Below, piece by piece: positions 19,640-28,512 of a DNA stretch of 64,000 bases. Each line of letters opens with the position of its first letter. Positions within the stretch are counted from its first letter, which is position 1. The position numbers and the translations under genes were made by a program. The stretch lies in contig JABDGE010000002.1 in the NCBI GenBank assembly GCA_013286235.1, positions 21,436 to 85,435 on the forward strand, written 5' to 3'. The stretch is from Bacteroidota bacterium (GTDB lineage: Bacteria > Bacteroidota > Bacteroidia > Sphingobacteriales > Sphingobacteriaceae). The notes beneath the pieces were generated by a model, which was given only the letters and a program-made list of their open reading frames with translations, was not told the DNA's origin and did not search any database.

Positions 19640-20002
19640 ATGTCTTATGACAGAGGAGATGTTATCGAAATCTCTTTTAATATTCCGGGTGAAGGGATGA
19701 AACATCATCCTGCTATAATAATCTCGAACGAAGAGGTATATAATATAGACGGCATTTACATATGTGTAATGGTTACCCACTCAGATATGAGTAGCTATTT
19801 CGCATTTGATTTGGAAGCGGAAATGTTTGTTAATCCCAATAATATGCCCGAAGGTAAAGCAAAGGCTCATCTGATTGCTTATGTTGAGGATAGGCATGTC
19901 ATTAAAAATGCCTATACAAAAAGGTGTAAAATGAAAAAAATATACGTGGATCGTCTTGTGGGCTTCATCGCATCAACAGCTTTGTCAGAAGATGAAATTT
20001 AG
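19640..20002 (+). CDS. MazF/PemK-like toxin family protein
   Basis: A 120-residue protein with the MazF/PemK beginning SYDRGDVIEISFN, then KHHPAIIISNEEVYN, matching the family's strand with RP-vvvSN (here HP replaces the usual RP), and a C-terminal LVGFIASTALSEDEI helix. Family members are mRNA interferases. The substitution of the usual Arg and weak conservation leave activity uncertain. The gene follows the 144-residue partner by five bases. AT-rich like its partner. Confidence 0.72.
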   Translation: MSYDRGDVIEISFNIPGEGMKHHPAIIISNEEVYNIDGIYICVMVTHSDMSSYFAFDLEAEMFVNPNNMPEGKAKAHLIAYVEDRHVIKNAYTKRCKMKKIYVDRLVGFIASTALSEDEI

Positions 20003-20155
20003 ATACAACAGCTTCCGCATAGTGCATTGGTATTGTTGCTATAAGTCCAATATGACGGGGCGGTCTGCCGAGCCTCAAGCGATGCAAAGTCTCCAAAATA
20101 AAGTACCTTTACGAACGTTAAGGGGATTAGTAATAGATTAACCGTTGATTTGGCC

Positions 20156-21070
20156 GTGACAAAAAAAAGCCTTCTTTTTTTAATCTTATTTATTTCAGTA
20201 TTTCTCAGATCATTTGCCCAGCACTCCGACGAAACTACCGACGAGGGTAAACTGCAGCGGTTTGAGGATTCGCTGACAACGCTGGGAAAGAATTTCATTA
20301 ATGATTCGACCGGGACGAAGCGTCTCGATGCAAACTATGCGTTTATAAAAACGCTCGTCAACGCCTTGAAGATTCCGAACTCGTTTCTTTACCCCTTCGA
20401 TTCGGTAAAATCCGTCAGCATCATTAACTCACCGGATAACCGTTTTCGCATATTCAGCTGGCCTGTACAGGCTGACGACGGGAGTTACCGGTTTTATGGC
20501 GCCATACAAATAAATACCGGCGGGAGCCTGCAGTTATACCCGCTGAACGACTATACGCCGTTTATCAAACATCCCGAAGATACGGTTACCGATAACCGCA
20601 AGTGGTACGGCGCCGAGTATTACCGCATTGTGCCTGTTTATTCGCCCGGGCTTTACTACGTTTTATTAGGCTGGAAGGGCAACAACATCCACACCAATAA
20701 GAAAGTGATTGAAGTGCTGTCCTTCAGGGATAATAAACCGGTGTTTGGCTATCCTGCTTTTATTGGCAACGGCAAAACGCGTAAGCGGGTGGTTTTTGAA
20801 TATACAAGGCAGGCATCCATGCTTTTGCACTTTATCCCCGACCAGGATTTGATCGTGTTTGACCACCTTTCTCCGCCTGATCCTAAACAACAAGACCATT
20901 TCGACATGTACGGACCCGACCTGAGCTACGACGGTTATAAGCTAAAAGACGGAAAATGGATTTACGTGAACGATCTTGATATGCGAAATACACCCCAAAA
21001 CAGGGATAATGATTTCGTCGACCCTAAAAAGCAAGCCCGCACCGACCGGGCGTCTATTGGCAACCAGTAG
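20156..21070 (+). CDS. Secreted protein of unknown function
   Basis: About 304 residues with a clear signal peptide (KKSLLFLILFISVFLRSFAQ). The mature part has SVKSVSIINSPDNRFRIFSW, QINTGGSLQLYPLND and KWYGAEYYRIVPV, repetitive beta-type sequence suggesting a beta-sandwich or propeller-like fold. I recognise no named family, though similar exported proteins occur in Bacteroidota from memory. A GTG at 20156 is favoured; a TTG at 20150 is the alternative. It sits alone between the toxin pair and the POT transporter. Confidence 0.75.
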   Translation: MTKKSLLFLILFISVFLRSFAQHSDETTDEGKLQRFEDSLTTLGKNFINDSTGTKRLDANYAFIKTLVNALKIPNSFLYPFDSVKSVSIINSPDNRFRIFSWPVQADDGSYRFYGAIQINTGGSLQLYPLNDYTPFIKHPEDTVTDNRKWYGAEYYRIVPVYSPGLYYVLLGWKGNNIHTNKKVIEVLSFRDNKPVFGYPAFIGNGKTRKRVVFEYTRQASMLLHFIPDQDLIVFDHLSPPDPKQQDHFDMYGPDLSYDGYKLKDGKWIYVNDLDMRNTPQNRDNDFVDPKKQARTDRASIGNQ

Positions 21071-21241
21071 TCAGGGCAAAAGTCTTGAGTCCTAAATCTA
21101 AAGTCGGATTTTCAGTCCTTTTAATTCAAGGCCCCCGAAACTTCCCTTCACAACTCACACCTTTCACCTTTCGCCTTTCACCTTAAAATGCCTCATTCAC
21201 AAAATTTTACTGTTTGGTCGCGAAGTATTACAGTATTTAAT

Positions 21242-21270
21242 TTTGAATTACCGGAATTGTAGTATTTTAG
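21242..21270 (+). promoter_or_regulatory. Probable promoter of the POT transporter
   Basis: TTTG at 21242-21245 and TATTTTAG at 21263-21270 (one mismatch to TAnnTTTG) are 17 bases apart, with the ATG 25 bases downstream. Confidence 0.45.
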
Positions 21271-21295
21271 TCAAATTATTTAACTGACCTCATTT

Positions 21296-22798
21296 ATGGC
21301 GCAAGAAACTTTGGCAGCCGCGGCTGTTCCAACTAAATCCAAATACCCCAAAGCCGTACCTTACATTATAGGCAACGAAGCCGCCGAGCGGTTCAGCTAT
21401 TACGGGCTGCGGTCTATCCTGGTAACCTTCCTGGTAGCTCAATTTTATAACGCGACGAAAAACCCCGCATTAACCACTACTGCCGAGGCCCATGCTAACG
21501 AAGTAACTCACTTGTTTGTCACGCTTTCCTATTTTATGCCGCTGGTTGGCGGTATCCTGGCCGACTGGTATCTTGGGAAATATAAGATAATCTTGTGGAT
21601 ATCGATCGTTTACTGCCTGGGTAACCTTTTCACCTCGTCTTTTACTACGAATTTACCCCTGTTTTCCACTGGTCTTATGCTTATCGCAGTTGGCGCAGGC
21701 GGTATTAAATCGTGCGTATCGGCAAATGTTGGCGACCAGTTCGATAAGTCAAACCAGGACTTGCTCTCAAAGGTCTACGGATGGTTTTACTTCAGCATCA
21801 ATGCCGGTTCGATGATCTCTACCGTATTGATCCCCTGGGTCTATCAAAACTATGGCCCTCGCCTGGCCTTCGGCATCCCGGGGGTTTTGATGGCGCTGGC
21901 TACGATTATTTTCTTTTCGGGCCGTAAAATGTACGTACGGGTGCCCCCTTCGGGTGTTAACCGGAACAATTTTGTGTTTATATCAGTTTATGCGCTCACC
22001 CATATCGGCAAAAAACAAAAAGGGCAATCGTGGCTCGATGTCGCCAAAGGCCCCTACGATCCTGAAAAAGTAGATGGTATAAAAGCCGTTTATCGCGTCA
22101 TGGCTGTTTTCTTTTTCGCCTTGCCATTTTGGGTTGTATGGGACCAAAACCTTTCGGAATGGGTACTGCAAGCTGCTAAAATGAACCGGACAATTGGCTT
22201 CGGGTCATGGCATTTCACTATGTTAGCCGGCCAGGTTCAGACCTTCAATCCTGTATTCCTACTCATTTTCATCCCGGTGTTCAGTTATTGGGTTTATCCG
22301 TTTTTTAATAAGATCGGCCTTAAGGCGACCCCTTTGCGCCGCCTGGGTACGGGCTTGGTCTTAACTGCCCTTTCGTTTGTCATCATAGCGATGGCTCAAA
22401 CCCTGATCGATAATGGTCAAACACCATCCATATGGTGGCAGATACTCGCTTATGTTGTTTTATCGGCCGCCGAGGTACTTGTATCGATAACTGGCCTGGA
22501 ATATGCCTACACACATTCTCCCAAATCGATGAAAAGCACGATGACCGCCATCTGGCTGATGGTGGTATCGATGGGTAACCTTATCACCGCTGGCGTTAAC
22601 GCTAATATTGCGGGCAAAGGCGTTTTGGCTAAACATTTGGTAGGCGCTGACTATTACTGGAATTTTGATGTGGCGCTCATCGTTGTCTTTCTCGTCGTGT
22701 TTCTTTTTGTGGCGCCACGTCTTAAAGAGCATAACTATATCGAAAACCCTGAGCCAGCCGTAGAAAATAAGATAATAGCAGACACTAATAACTTATAG
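21296..22798 (+). CDS. POT/PTR family proton-coupled peptide transporter
   Basis: A 500-residue membrane protein with about 12-14 hydrophobic helices. The first helix carries GNEAAERFSYYGLRSIL, the ExxER-F-YYG motif diagnostic of proton-coupled oligopeptide transporters, and ADWYLGKYKIILW follows in loop 2-3. It imports di- and tripeptides with protons. Length is within family range. It has its own promoter and a strong terminator 24 bases after the stop, so it is probably monocistronic. Confidence 0.93.
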   Translation: MAQETLAAAAVPTKSKYPKAVPYIIGNEAAERFSYYGLRSILVTFLVAQFYNATKNPALTTTAEAHANEVTHLFVTLSYFMPLVGGILADWYLGKYKIILWISIVYCLGNLFTSSFTTNLPLFSTGLMLIAVGAGGIKSCVSANVGDQFDKSNQDLLSKVYGWFYFSINAGSMISTVLIPWVYQNYGPRLAFGIPGVLMALATIIFFSGRKMYVRVPPSGVNRNNFVFISVYALTHIGKKQKGQSWLDVAKGPYDPEKVDGIKAVYRVMAVFFFALPFWVVWDQNLSEWVLQAAKMNRTIGFGSWHFTMLAGQVQTFNPVFLLIFIPVFSYWVYPFFNKIGLKATPLRRLGTGLVLTALSFVIIAMAQTLIDNGQTPSIWWQILAYVVLSAAEVLVSITGLEYAYTHSPKSMKSTMTAIWLMVVSMGNLITAGVNANIAGKGVLAKHLVGADYYWNFDVALIVVFLVVFLFVAPRLKEHNYIENPEPAVENKIIADTNNL

Positions 22799-22821
22799 GA
22801 GCCTCGCAATCGCTCTTTTGT

Positions 22822-22855
22822 AACAGGAAAGTTAGCAAAGCTTTCCTGTTTTTTT
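22822..22855 (+). terminator. Intrinsic terminator after the POT transporter
   Basis: AACAGGAAAG (22822-22831), a nine-base loop and CTTTCCTGTT (22841-22850) form a 10-bp stem followed by a run of T. Confidence 0.85.
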
Positions 22856-22885
22856 GTTTAAATAATCTTAAATCGCCTATTTTTG
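22853..22885 (+). promoter_or_regulatory. Promoter of the glycosyltransferase gene
   Basis: TTTG at 22853-22856 and TATTTTTG at 22878-22885, 21 bases apart, match the Bacteroidota consensus; the start codon is 30 bases further on. It overlaps the T-run of the upstream terminator. Confidence 0.6.
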
Positions 22886-22915
22886 CCCTCTTGATAAATC
22901 GACAAGCCTAAAATA

Positions 22916-23647
22916 GTGCCAGATAGCGTAGTTATTATTCCCACTTATAATGAGAAGGAAAATATCGAGCGGATGATCCGCAGGGTACTTTCCCTTCCCT
23001 ATGATTTTCACCTGCTGATCATTGATGACGGATCGCCGGACGGCACGCAGAACATCGTTAAGCAACTGCAAAACGAGTATCCCGAACGCCTTTTTATAGA
23101 GGAACGGCCAGGCAAACAGGGATTGGGAACGGCCTATATCCATGGATTCCGCTGGGCAATTGCGAGACATTACGAATATATTTTCGAGATGGATGCCGAT
23201 TTTTCTCATAATCCCGATGATCTTTTAAAATTGCACCAGGCCTGCATCGAAGGCGCTGATGCTGCCATTGGATCGCGTTATATCAACGGGGTTAACGTAG
23301 TAAACTGGCCCATGAGCCGTGTGTTGATGAGCTATTTTGCGTCAGTCTATGTCCGCTTTATAACCCGGGTAAAAATAAAGGACTTCACTGCAGGGTTTAT
23401 GTGCTACAAACGCCATGTATTGGAAACCATTAATTTGGATAAAATAAAATTTGTGGGCTATGCTTTTCAGATCGAGATGAAATACACCGCCATCCGGCAT
23501 GGCTTTAAAGTTGTGGAAGTGCCCATCATATTTACCGACCGTACAGCAGGAACTTCGAAAATGTCGACCCGTATATTTAGAGAGGCATTTTTGGGGGTAA
23601 TCCAGATGCGCATCAATGCGATTTTTAGAAAGTACCCGGAAGGATGA
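22916..23647 (+). CDS. Polyprenol-phosphate mannosyltransferase-like GT2 enzyme
   Basis: A 243-residue family 2 glycosyltransferase. The N-terminus VVIIPTYNEKENIERM and LLIIDDGSPDGTQ, followed by FEMDADFSHNPDD and IGSRYINGVNVVNWP, are those of dolichol/polyprenol-phosphate mannose synthases, which transfer a sugar from a GDP-sugar to a lipid carrier at the cytosolic membrane face. No C-terminal membrane domain is present. The start is a GTG at 22916; no in-frame ATG precedes the conserved strand. Confidence 0.9.
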   Translation: MPDSVVIIPTYNEKENIERMIRRVLSLPYDFHLLIIDDGSPDGTQNIVKQLQNEYPERLFIEERPGKQGLGTAYIHGFRWAIARHYEYIFEMDADFSHNPDDLLKLHQACIEGADAAIGSRYINGVNVVNWPMSRVLMSYFASVYVRFITRVKIKDFTAGFMCYKRHVLETINLDKIKFVGYAFQIEMKYTAIRHGFKVVEVPIIFTDRTAGTSKMSTRIFREAFLGVIQMRINAIFRKYPEG

Positions 23648-23666
23648 TTTTGATTTCGGATTTCGG

Positions 23667-23684
23667 TCCCGATAGCTATCGGGA
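23667..23684. repeat. 18-bp palindrome TCCCGATAGCTATCGGGA
   Basis: A perfect 18-bp palindrome in the spacer before ruvB, identical to copies at 23822-23839 and 27478-27495. The spacer around it is rich in short TCCGAAAT-like runs. Confidence 0.85.
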
Positions 23685-23821
23685 TTCAATTTCGGATTTA
23701 TTTAATAGCGAAAAGGGTCTACCCCCATCCAAAAGCACTGTCATAGTCCGATGCTCTTAAAATCTTAATTCCGCATTCGACATTTTGCATTGCGACTTCA
23801 TTACAACATTCCGCAATCGGC

Positions 23822-23839
23822 TCCCGATAGCTATCGGGA
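23822..23839. repeat. 18-bp palindrome, second copy
   Basis: Identical to the palindrome at 23667-23684, 155 bases away, in the same spacer. Confidence 0.85.
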
Positions 23840-23913
23840 CCGACTTCACTGCAACATTCCCAAATCCGAAATCGAACATTCGAAATCCGAAATTATCCTT
23901 AATTTCGTCACTA

Positions 23914-24936
23914 ATGAATGAACATCTTGATCCCGCCTCCGAACGTCTCTCCCCTGCTGAACGCGACATTGAAAAAGTGCTGCGTCCGCAGGTATTTGAG
24001 GATTTTACGGGTCAGCATAAAATATTAGCCAACTTAAAAATATTTGTATTAGCCGCCCGGCAGCGTGGCGAAGCGCTGGATCATGTGCTGCTTCATGGCC
24101 CGCCGGGATTGGGTAAAACCACGCTTTCCTACATCATCGCCAATGAGATGGGCGTTGGGATAAAGATCACATCTGGACCGGTGCTGGACAAACCGGGCGA
24201 TCTTGCCGGCCTGCTAACCAACCTCGAAACCGGCGATATTTTGTTTATAGATGAGATACACCGATTAAGCCCATTGGTCGAAGAGTACCTGTACTCGGCA
24301 ATGGAGGACTTTAAGATCGACATCATGCTGGAAAGCGGCCCCAACGCCCGTTCGGTTCAAATTTCTCTTAACCCTTTTACGCTGGTCGGCGCTACTACAC
24401 GCTCGGGCCTGCTAACAGCCCCGCTTCGTGCCCGCTTCGGTATCAACGCAAGGTTGGAGTACTATGATGCAAAATTGCTTACCACCATTTTGCTGCGCTC
24501 CGCGTCAATATTAAAAACACCGATAAGCGATGAAGGCGCGTTCGAAATAGCTCGCCGCAGCCGTGGCACACCGCGTATAGCCAACGCCTTGCTTCGCCGT
24601 ACACGTGATTTTGCACAAATTAAGGGTGATGGTAATATCGATACCGCTATTGCAAAATATGCCTTGAACGCATTGAACGTAGATGAACATGGCCTTGATG
24701 AAATGGACAACAAGATATTGAGCACCATCATCGACAAGTTTAAAGGCGGTCCTGTCGGACTCAAAACGATAGCTACCGCCGTGGGCGAAGACGAAGGCAC
24801 CATTGAAGAAGTTTATGAGCCCTTTTTGATACAGGAAGGTTTTTTAATGCGCACCGCCCGCGGACGCGAGGTAACTGACATGGCCTATAAGCATTTGGGC
24901 AAATTTAAAGCCGGGGGAAATCCGAGCTTGTTTTAA
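23914..24936 (+). CDS. ruvB: Holliday junction branch-migration helicase RuvB
   Basis: A 340-residue AAA+ ATPase of exactly typical RuvB length. Visible motifs: Walker [10 protein letters not shown], Walker [10 protein letters not shown], the sensor region [10 protein letters not shown], and a C-terminal winged helix with [21 protein letters not shown]. It drives branch migration of Holliday junctions with RuvA. The frame extends upstream through a repeat-rich spacer, but the ATG at 23914 ([12 protein letters not shown]) gives the standard protein. No ruvA or ruvC lies beside it. Confidence 0.97.
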   Translation: MNEHLDPASERLSPAERDIEKVLRPQVFEDFTGQHKILANLKIFVLAARQRGEALDHVLLHGPPGLGKTTLSYIIANEMGVGIKITSGPVLDKPGDLAGLLTNLETGDILFIDEIHRLSPLVEEYLYSAMEDFKIDIMLESGPNARSVQISLNPFTLVGATTRSGLLTAPLRARFGINARLEYYDAKLLTTILLRSASILKTPISDEGAFEIARRSRGTPRIANALLRRTRDFAQIKGDGNIDTAIAKYALNALNVDEHGLDEMDNKILSTIIDKFKGGPVGLKTIATAVGEDEGTIEEVYEPFLIQEGFLMRTARGREVTDMAYKHLGKFKAGGNPSLF

Positions 24937-24975
24937 GCGCTCGATTGTTGCGGCGATGGTTGGTATTCATTATTA

Positions 24976-25125
24976 TGCGAGTCAAGAAAAATACTGATGA
25001 GATGGACAATTTATTGAAAAGAGACAGAATTGGTCCGATTGAGTCTTTGTTTAGTTGCAAAACGAGCGGTATGTATTTTCCTATCTTGGTTCTTGGCTCT
25101 TGGTTCCTGGCTCTTGGCTCTTGCT
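24976..25125 (+). repeat. Dispersed intergenic repeat (copy A)
   Basis: Sequence reading KKNTDEMD..L.KR then ESLFSCK in one frame is shared with copies at 34627-34768 (plus) and 27781-27875 (minus). The most conserved DNA is GTCTTTGTTTAG-TGCAAA. It ends in a CTTGGYTCTTGG-type low-complexity run. It sits between ruvB and the next gene. No start codon context supports a gene. Confidence 0.7.
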
Positions 25126-25149
25126 TCACATTATCAAACGACAAATAAA

Positions 25150-26232
25150 ATGAAAGCTGTTTTTTCCACTTTATTGCTGGTCCTGGCTGTTTTTGCAGCA
25201 TCGGCCCAAAAGCCCATCCGGGTTTGCGTAGCGGGTTTGAATCATGATCATGCCCATGGCATTTTGCGGCGCTACAAGGATGGCACGGTTGATATTGTGG
25301 GCATTGCTGAACCGAACAAGGAATTGTGGGCCAAATACGGCAAGCTTTACCATATACCCGACTCATTGTTTTTTACTGATCTTAAACAAATGCTGCTGCT
25401 GAAAAAGCCTGATGCCGTTTTGGGCTATAATGCCGTAGCCAATCATGTGGATATTGTGGAGATATGTGCGCCATTGCATATCCCGGTGATGGTAGAAAAA
25501 CCCCTGGCCGCTACATTGGCACAGGCCAAACGGATAGAAGCTTTGGCTAATCAGTACCATATCCAGGTGCTTACCAACTATGAAACAACCTGGTATCCCT
25601 CCAATTTGTACATCTATAATACGGTTGCGTCCGGCAAAATCGGTTCCATCAAAAAAATGGTGGCGCACGATGGCCACCAGGGGCCGAAAGAAATTGGCTG
25701 CAGTAAGGAGTTTCTGGCCTGGCTCACCGACCCGGTCTTGAACGGCGCCGGCCCCTTGAATGATTTTGGCTGCTACGGCGCGGACCTGATGACCTGGCTA
25801 ATGCACGGTCAAAAACCAATAGCCGTTACCGCCATTACCCGGCACTACAAACCGGATGTGTATCCCAAAGTTGAGGATGACGCCACCATTCTTGTGGAAT
25901 ACCCCGGCGCTATGGGTCAGATCGAAGCTTCCTGGAACTGGCCTTTCGGTATCAAAGACTTTGAGGTTTTTGGCGAAACAGGTTACCTGCATGCCCTGGA
26001 TACGGCCAACATCGTAACCCGGATGCGTGAAAACATAAAGGGAACCCTGAAAACCCCTCCCCTAACCGCTCCCATCAATGATGCCATCCTGTACCTCACG
26101 GCTGTACTTAACGGTTCCCTTTCCGGAACGGATGACCAATCTTCCTTAAATTACAACATGGTGGTGATGGAAATACTGGATGCTGCCAAGCGTTCGGCAA
26201 AAGAAGGAAAGCGGATTTTGATCACCGATTGA
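25150..26232 (+). CDS. Secreted Gfo/Idh/MocA-family oxidoreductase
   Basis: A 360-residue protein with a signal peptide (MKAVFSTLLLVLAVFAASAQ), then a Rossmann-type NAD(P)-binding domain (RVCVAGLNHDHAHG) and the family's MVEKPLAAT motif, followed by the C-terminal alpha/beta domain (GGAG-like region reads NGAGPLNDFGCYG). Such enzymes oxidise or reduce sugars and related compounds with a tightly bound nicotinamide. Export suggests periplasmic action on carbohydrates. The frame continues upstream into the dispersed repeat; the ATG at 25150 opens the signal peptide and is preferred. Confidence 0.88.
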   Translation: MKAVFSTLLLVLAVFAASAQKPIRVCVAGLNHDHAHGILRRYKDGTVDIVGIAEPNKELWAKYGKLYHIPDSLFFTDLKQMLLLKKPDAVLGYNAVANHVDIVEICAPLHIPVMVEKPLAATLAQAKRIEALANQYHIQVLTNYETTWYPSNLYIYNTVASGKIGSIKKMVAHDGHQGPKEIGCSKEFLAWLTDPVLNGAGPLNDFGCYGADLMTWLMHGQKPIAVTAITRHYKPDVYPKVEDDATILVEYPGAMGQIEASWNWPFGIKDFEVFGETGYLHALDTANIVTRMRENIKGTLKTPPLTAPINDAILYLTAVLNGSLSGTDDQSSLNYNMVVMEILDAAKRSAKEGKRILITD

Positions 26233-26451
26233 GCCGATTAATGTGATTAGAGGCAAGGTGCTTAGCGTATGAAAGTTCAAAAAACACTCCTCCGCTAAAT
26301 TTAGGGGAGGTAAGGGACAAAACACTTTGCGTTCTCAGCGCCTCCTTTGAGTTCTCTGTGGTTAAATGCAACTGTCCCTAAACATGGTTAGCAATACGGG
26401 GAACTAATTTTCGTTTTTTGTGTTATTTATTTATCGAAAATAAAATAATAC

Positions 26452-26459
26452 TACATTTG
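26452..26459 (+). promoter_or_regulatory. -7 element before the deacetylase gene
   Basis: TACATTTG matches TAnnTTTG and lies 27 bases before the ATG at 26487. No TTTG sits at the right distance. The rest of the 254-base spacer (26233-26486) holds a CTAAATTTAGGGGAG repeat fragment near 26295 and no gene. Confidence 0.4.
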
Positions 26460-26486
26460 CCGCACATCATACTTTAATTCTCACTC

Positions 26487-27269
26487 ATGTTAAAACGAAT
26501 CATTCCCACTATTTTCCTGGGATTTTTAGCCACCGCGACATTCGGACAAGGTAACACCGCTGTTATTATGGCCCGCAAACAGGTGCCTATTGTTTGTTAC
26601 CACCAGATACGCGACTGGCGTCCGACTGATAAGAAGGTCGACAAAGATTATATCATTCCAATTGCCGCTTTCAAAGAGCACATGAAAATGCTTTCCGACA
26701 GCGGCTATCATACTATTTTGCCCGATCAGTTGTATAATTATCTAACCAATGGTACGCCGCTGCCGGCAAAGCCGATCATGCTAACCTTTGACGACACCGA
26801 TCTTGACCAATGGGAAGTTGCCCGGCCTGAAATGAAAAAATACGGCTTTAAAGGGGTATTTTTTATTATGACGGTGTCATTGGGCAGGCAGCATTATATG
26901 AGTATTGCACAGGTGAAACAACTTTCGGATGAGGGAAATGTTATTGAAAGCCATACCTGGGATCATCATCGTGTTGATAGATATAAGCATGACCCTAATC
27001 CTAAAAAAGATGACTGGGTAATACAAATCGACAAACCAACCAAAAAATTGGAAGAAATTACCGGCAAAAAAATAGATTACTTTGCTTATCCCTTCGGCGT
27101 TTGGAAAAGGCCTGTTTTATCGGAATTGAGAAAACATGGTTTTAAAATGGCCTTCCAACTGGCGGATAAGCGCGATGAAACCGACCCATTGATGACTGTC
27201 CGCCGCATTTTGGATAGCGGCTACTGGACAACCAAAACGTTCAGTAATAGTTTAAGACATAGTTTTTAG
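26487..27269 (+). CDS. Secreted polysaccharide deacetylase (NodB domain)
   Basis: A 260-residue exported protein (signal MLKRIIPTIFLGFLATATFG). The NodB fold is shown by VPIVCYHQI, the metal-binding/catalytic IMLTFDDT (usual form TFDDG, here Thr replaces Gly), ESHTWDHH with the two zinc-binding His, and YFAYPFGVW. Such enzymes remove N- or O-acetyl groups from cell-wall or extracellular polysaccharides. It is monocistronic as far as can be seen. Confidence 0.9.
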   Translation: MLKRIIPTIFLGFLATATFGQGNTAVIMARKQVPIVCYHQIRDWRPTDKKVDKDYIIPIAAFKEHMKMLSDSGYHTILPDQLYNYLTNGTPLPAKPIMLTFDDTDLDQWEVARPEMKKYGFKGVFFIMTVSLGRQHYMSIAQVKQLSDEGNVIESHTWDHHRVDRYKHDPNPKKDDWVIQIDKPTKKLEEITGKKIDYFAYPFGVWKRPVLSELRKHGFKMAFQLADKRDETDPLMTVRRILDSGYWTTKTFSNSLRHSF

Positions 27270-27477
27270 CCCCCCGGCCCCCTGAAAGGGGAGTGTCGTT
27301 GGGGGACTTAATGTCGAATATCGAACGCCGAATGTCAAATGATGAAGTAAAACTTCGAAATCTACATTCAAAATTCATTATTCGATATTGTCACCTGCAT
27401 TTCTGTTTTAAATTAGCGTCATTAATTCTGTAATAGGGAACCTCTAACCTTAGTCGAAGTGTCTTCCGGACTTCCGG

Positions 27478-27495
27478 TCCCGATAGCTATCGGGA
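27478..27495. repeat. 18-bp palindrome, third copy
   Basis: TCCCGATAGCTATCGGGA again, in the spacer between the deacetylase and the small disordered protein. Confidence 0.85.
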
Positions 27496-27514
27496 TTCCG
27501 ACTTTCGGACTAAC

Positions 27515-27703
27515 CTACAAATTTTCACCTGCCGGCCCTTGCCCTTTATTGGGCGAGTTTTCCAATTCGGGCGCCAATTGATCATTATCGGATTGCGGCT
27601 CAATGGCCGTATTTGCCCTAATCTTATCTGAACTATCTTGCCCTGCCTGCCCCTTGCCTTTCTTAAGACCGTTACCGGGTTTCTTTGCTTCTGCCGTTTT
27701 CAT
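27515..27703 (-). CDS. Small hydrophilic, probably disordered protein
   Basis: A 62-residue protein rich in Lys, Gly, Gln, Asn, Asp and Pro (MKTAEAKKPGNGLKKGKGQ at the start, PNKGQGPAGENL at the end). No hydrophobic core, signal peptide or known domain. The composition suggests an intrinsically disordered, perhaps stress-related protein. A 12-bp palindrome ATTCGTACGAAT lies at 27718-27729, 14 bases upstream of the ATG, and could be a regulatory site. It may not be a real gene. Confidence 0.5.
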   Translation of the reverse strand: MKTAEAKKPGNGLKKGKGQAGQDSSDKIRANTAIEPQSDNDQLAPELENSPNKGQGPAGENL

Positions 27704-27780
27704 TTTATTATTATATTATTCGTACGAATCAGGAGTCAAAATAAAATCGCCTATGTGCGGGAAGGACCTAGGATAAAGGA

Positions 27781-27875
27781 GTTAAATTCCGGCCACTTTG
27801 CAGCTAAACAAAGACCCAAACGGCCTGCTCTCTCTTTTCGACAATTTATCCATCTTATCCGTATTTATCTTGGCA
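27781..27875 (-). repeat. Dispersed intergenic repeat (copy C)
   Basis: Read on the minus strand, this is the third copy of the repeat at 24976 and 34627, with NTDKMDKLSKRE...GSLFSCK in frame followed by a stop. An ACTGCY-type run (27926-27955) and a CTTGGYT-type run (27963-27997) lie beside it on the plus strand. Confidence 0.65.
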
Positions 27876-28005
27876 CCGGGTTCGTAACTCCCCTCGGGCT
27901 TTCTTCTTTTATCCTAACACTTCATCCTGCCACTGCTACTGCCACCGCCACCGCAACTTTCTCCCTGGCTCTTGGTTCTTGGCTCTTGATTCTTGTTAGT
28001 AGTAT

Positions 28006-28371
28006 TTATTGCCTGGCTACCCAAATAAATGCCTGGTCGATAGCCGAAAGCCGGAAGTTTTTAAATTTTCCGGGAATGATGTATTTAAATAGATCGCTGT
28101 AGCCGCGTAAAAAACGTTGATCCGACACGATGGCCACTTTGTTCCACTTAAAAAAATGTTTCAGGCCTAACGCCACATTCCCGCACCACATACCCGACGT
28201 GAAGTTTTTTATATCCGTCTCCAGCACCAGGATGAAATTTATTCTTTTCGTCCGTTTGAGCTGGTCGTCAAGCAGGCTTGTCAATGTTTCAATATACTCC
28301 TGTTCGGTAACCTCATGGTGGGCGTGAATACCTGCAACATGAGGGGGTAACTCCGTAATTAGCCTTAACAT
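28006..28371 (-). CDS. STAS/SpoIIAA-like domain protein
   Basis: A 121-residue cytosolic protein. ELPPHVAGIHAHHEVTEQEY, INFILVLETDIKNF and VAIVSDQRFLRGYSDLF follow the pattern of the SpoIIAA-like (STAS-related) single-domain family, whose members are poorly characterised and may bind small lipophilic molecules or partners. Start Met at 28371 (MLRLITELP) is preferred over one nine codons upstream. It stands alone. Confidence 0.75.
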   Translation of the reverse strand: MLRLITELPPHVAGIHAHHEVTEQEYIETLTSLLDDQLKRTKRINFILVLETDIKNFTSGMWCGNVALGLKHFFKWNKVAIVSDQRFLRGYSDLFKYIIPGKFKNFRLSAIDQAFIWVARQ

Positions 28372-28500
28372 GTGCAAATATTTAGTTATATCCTGCAATA
28401 ATTACACCAAAAGTTTATTTTCGTTCTATTAATTTAAAATTGTGTCACATAAGTTAAATTTAAACAAAACTATCTTCCCGATTCACTTTACTGATAATGG

Positions 28501-28508
28501 TATATTTG
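28501..28508 (+). promoter_or_regulatory. -7 element just before queG
   Basis: TATATTTG is a perfect TAnnTTTG match that ends four bases before the GTG start at 28513, so the mRNA is predicted to be leaderless or nearly so. Confidence 0.5.
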
Positions 28509-28512
28509 CGAT

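Noticed and set aside
24945..25148. A 67-codon plus-strand frame before the oxidoreductase gene
   Set aside because: It lies on the dispersed repeat and low-complexity run; I describe the repeat instead, though its conserved frame is noted.
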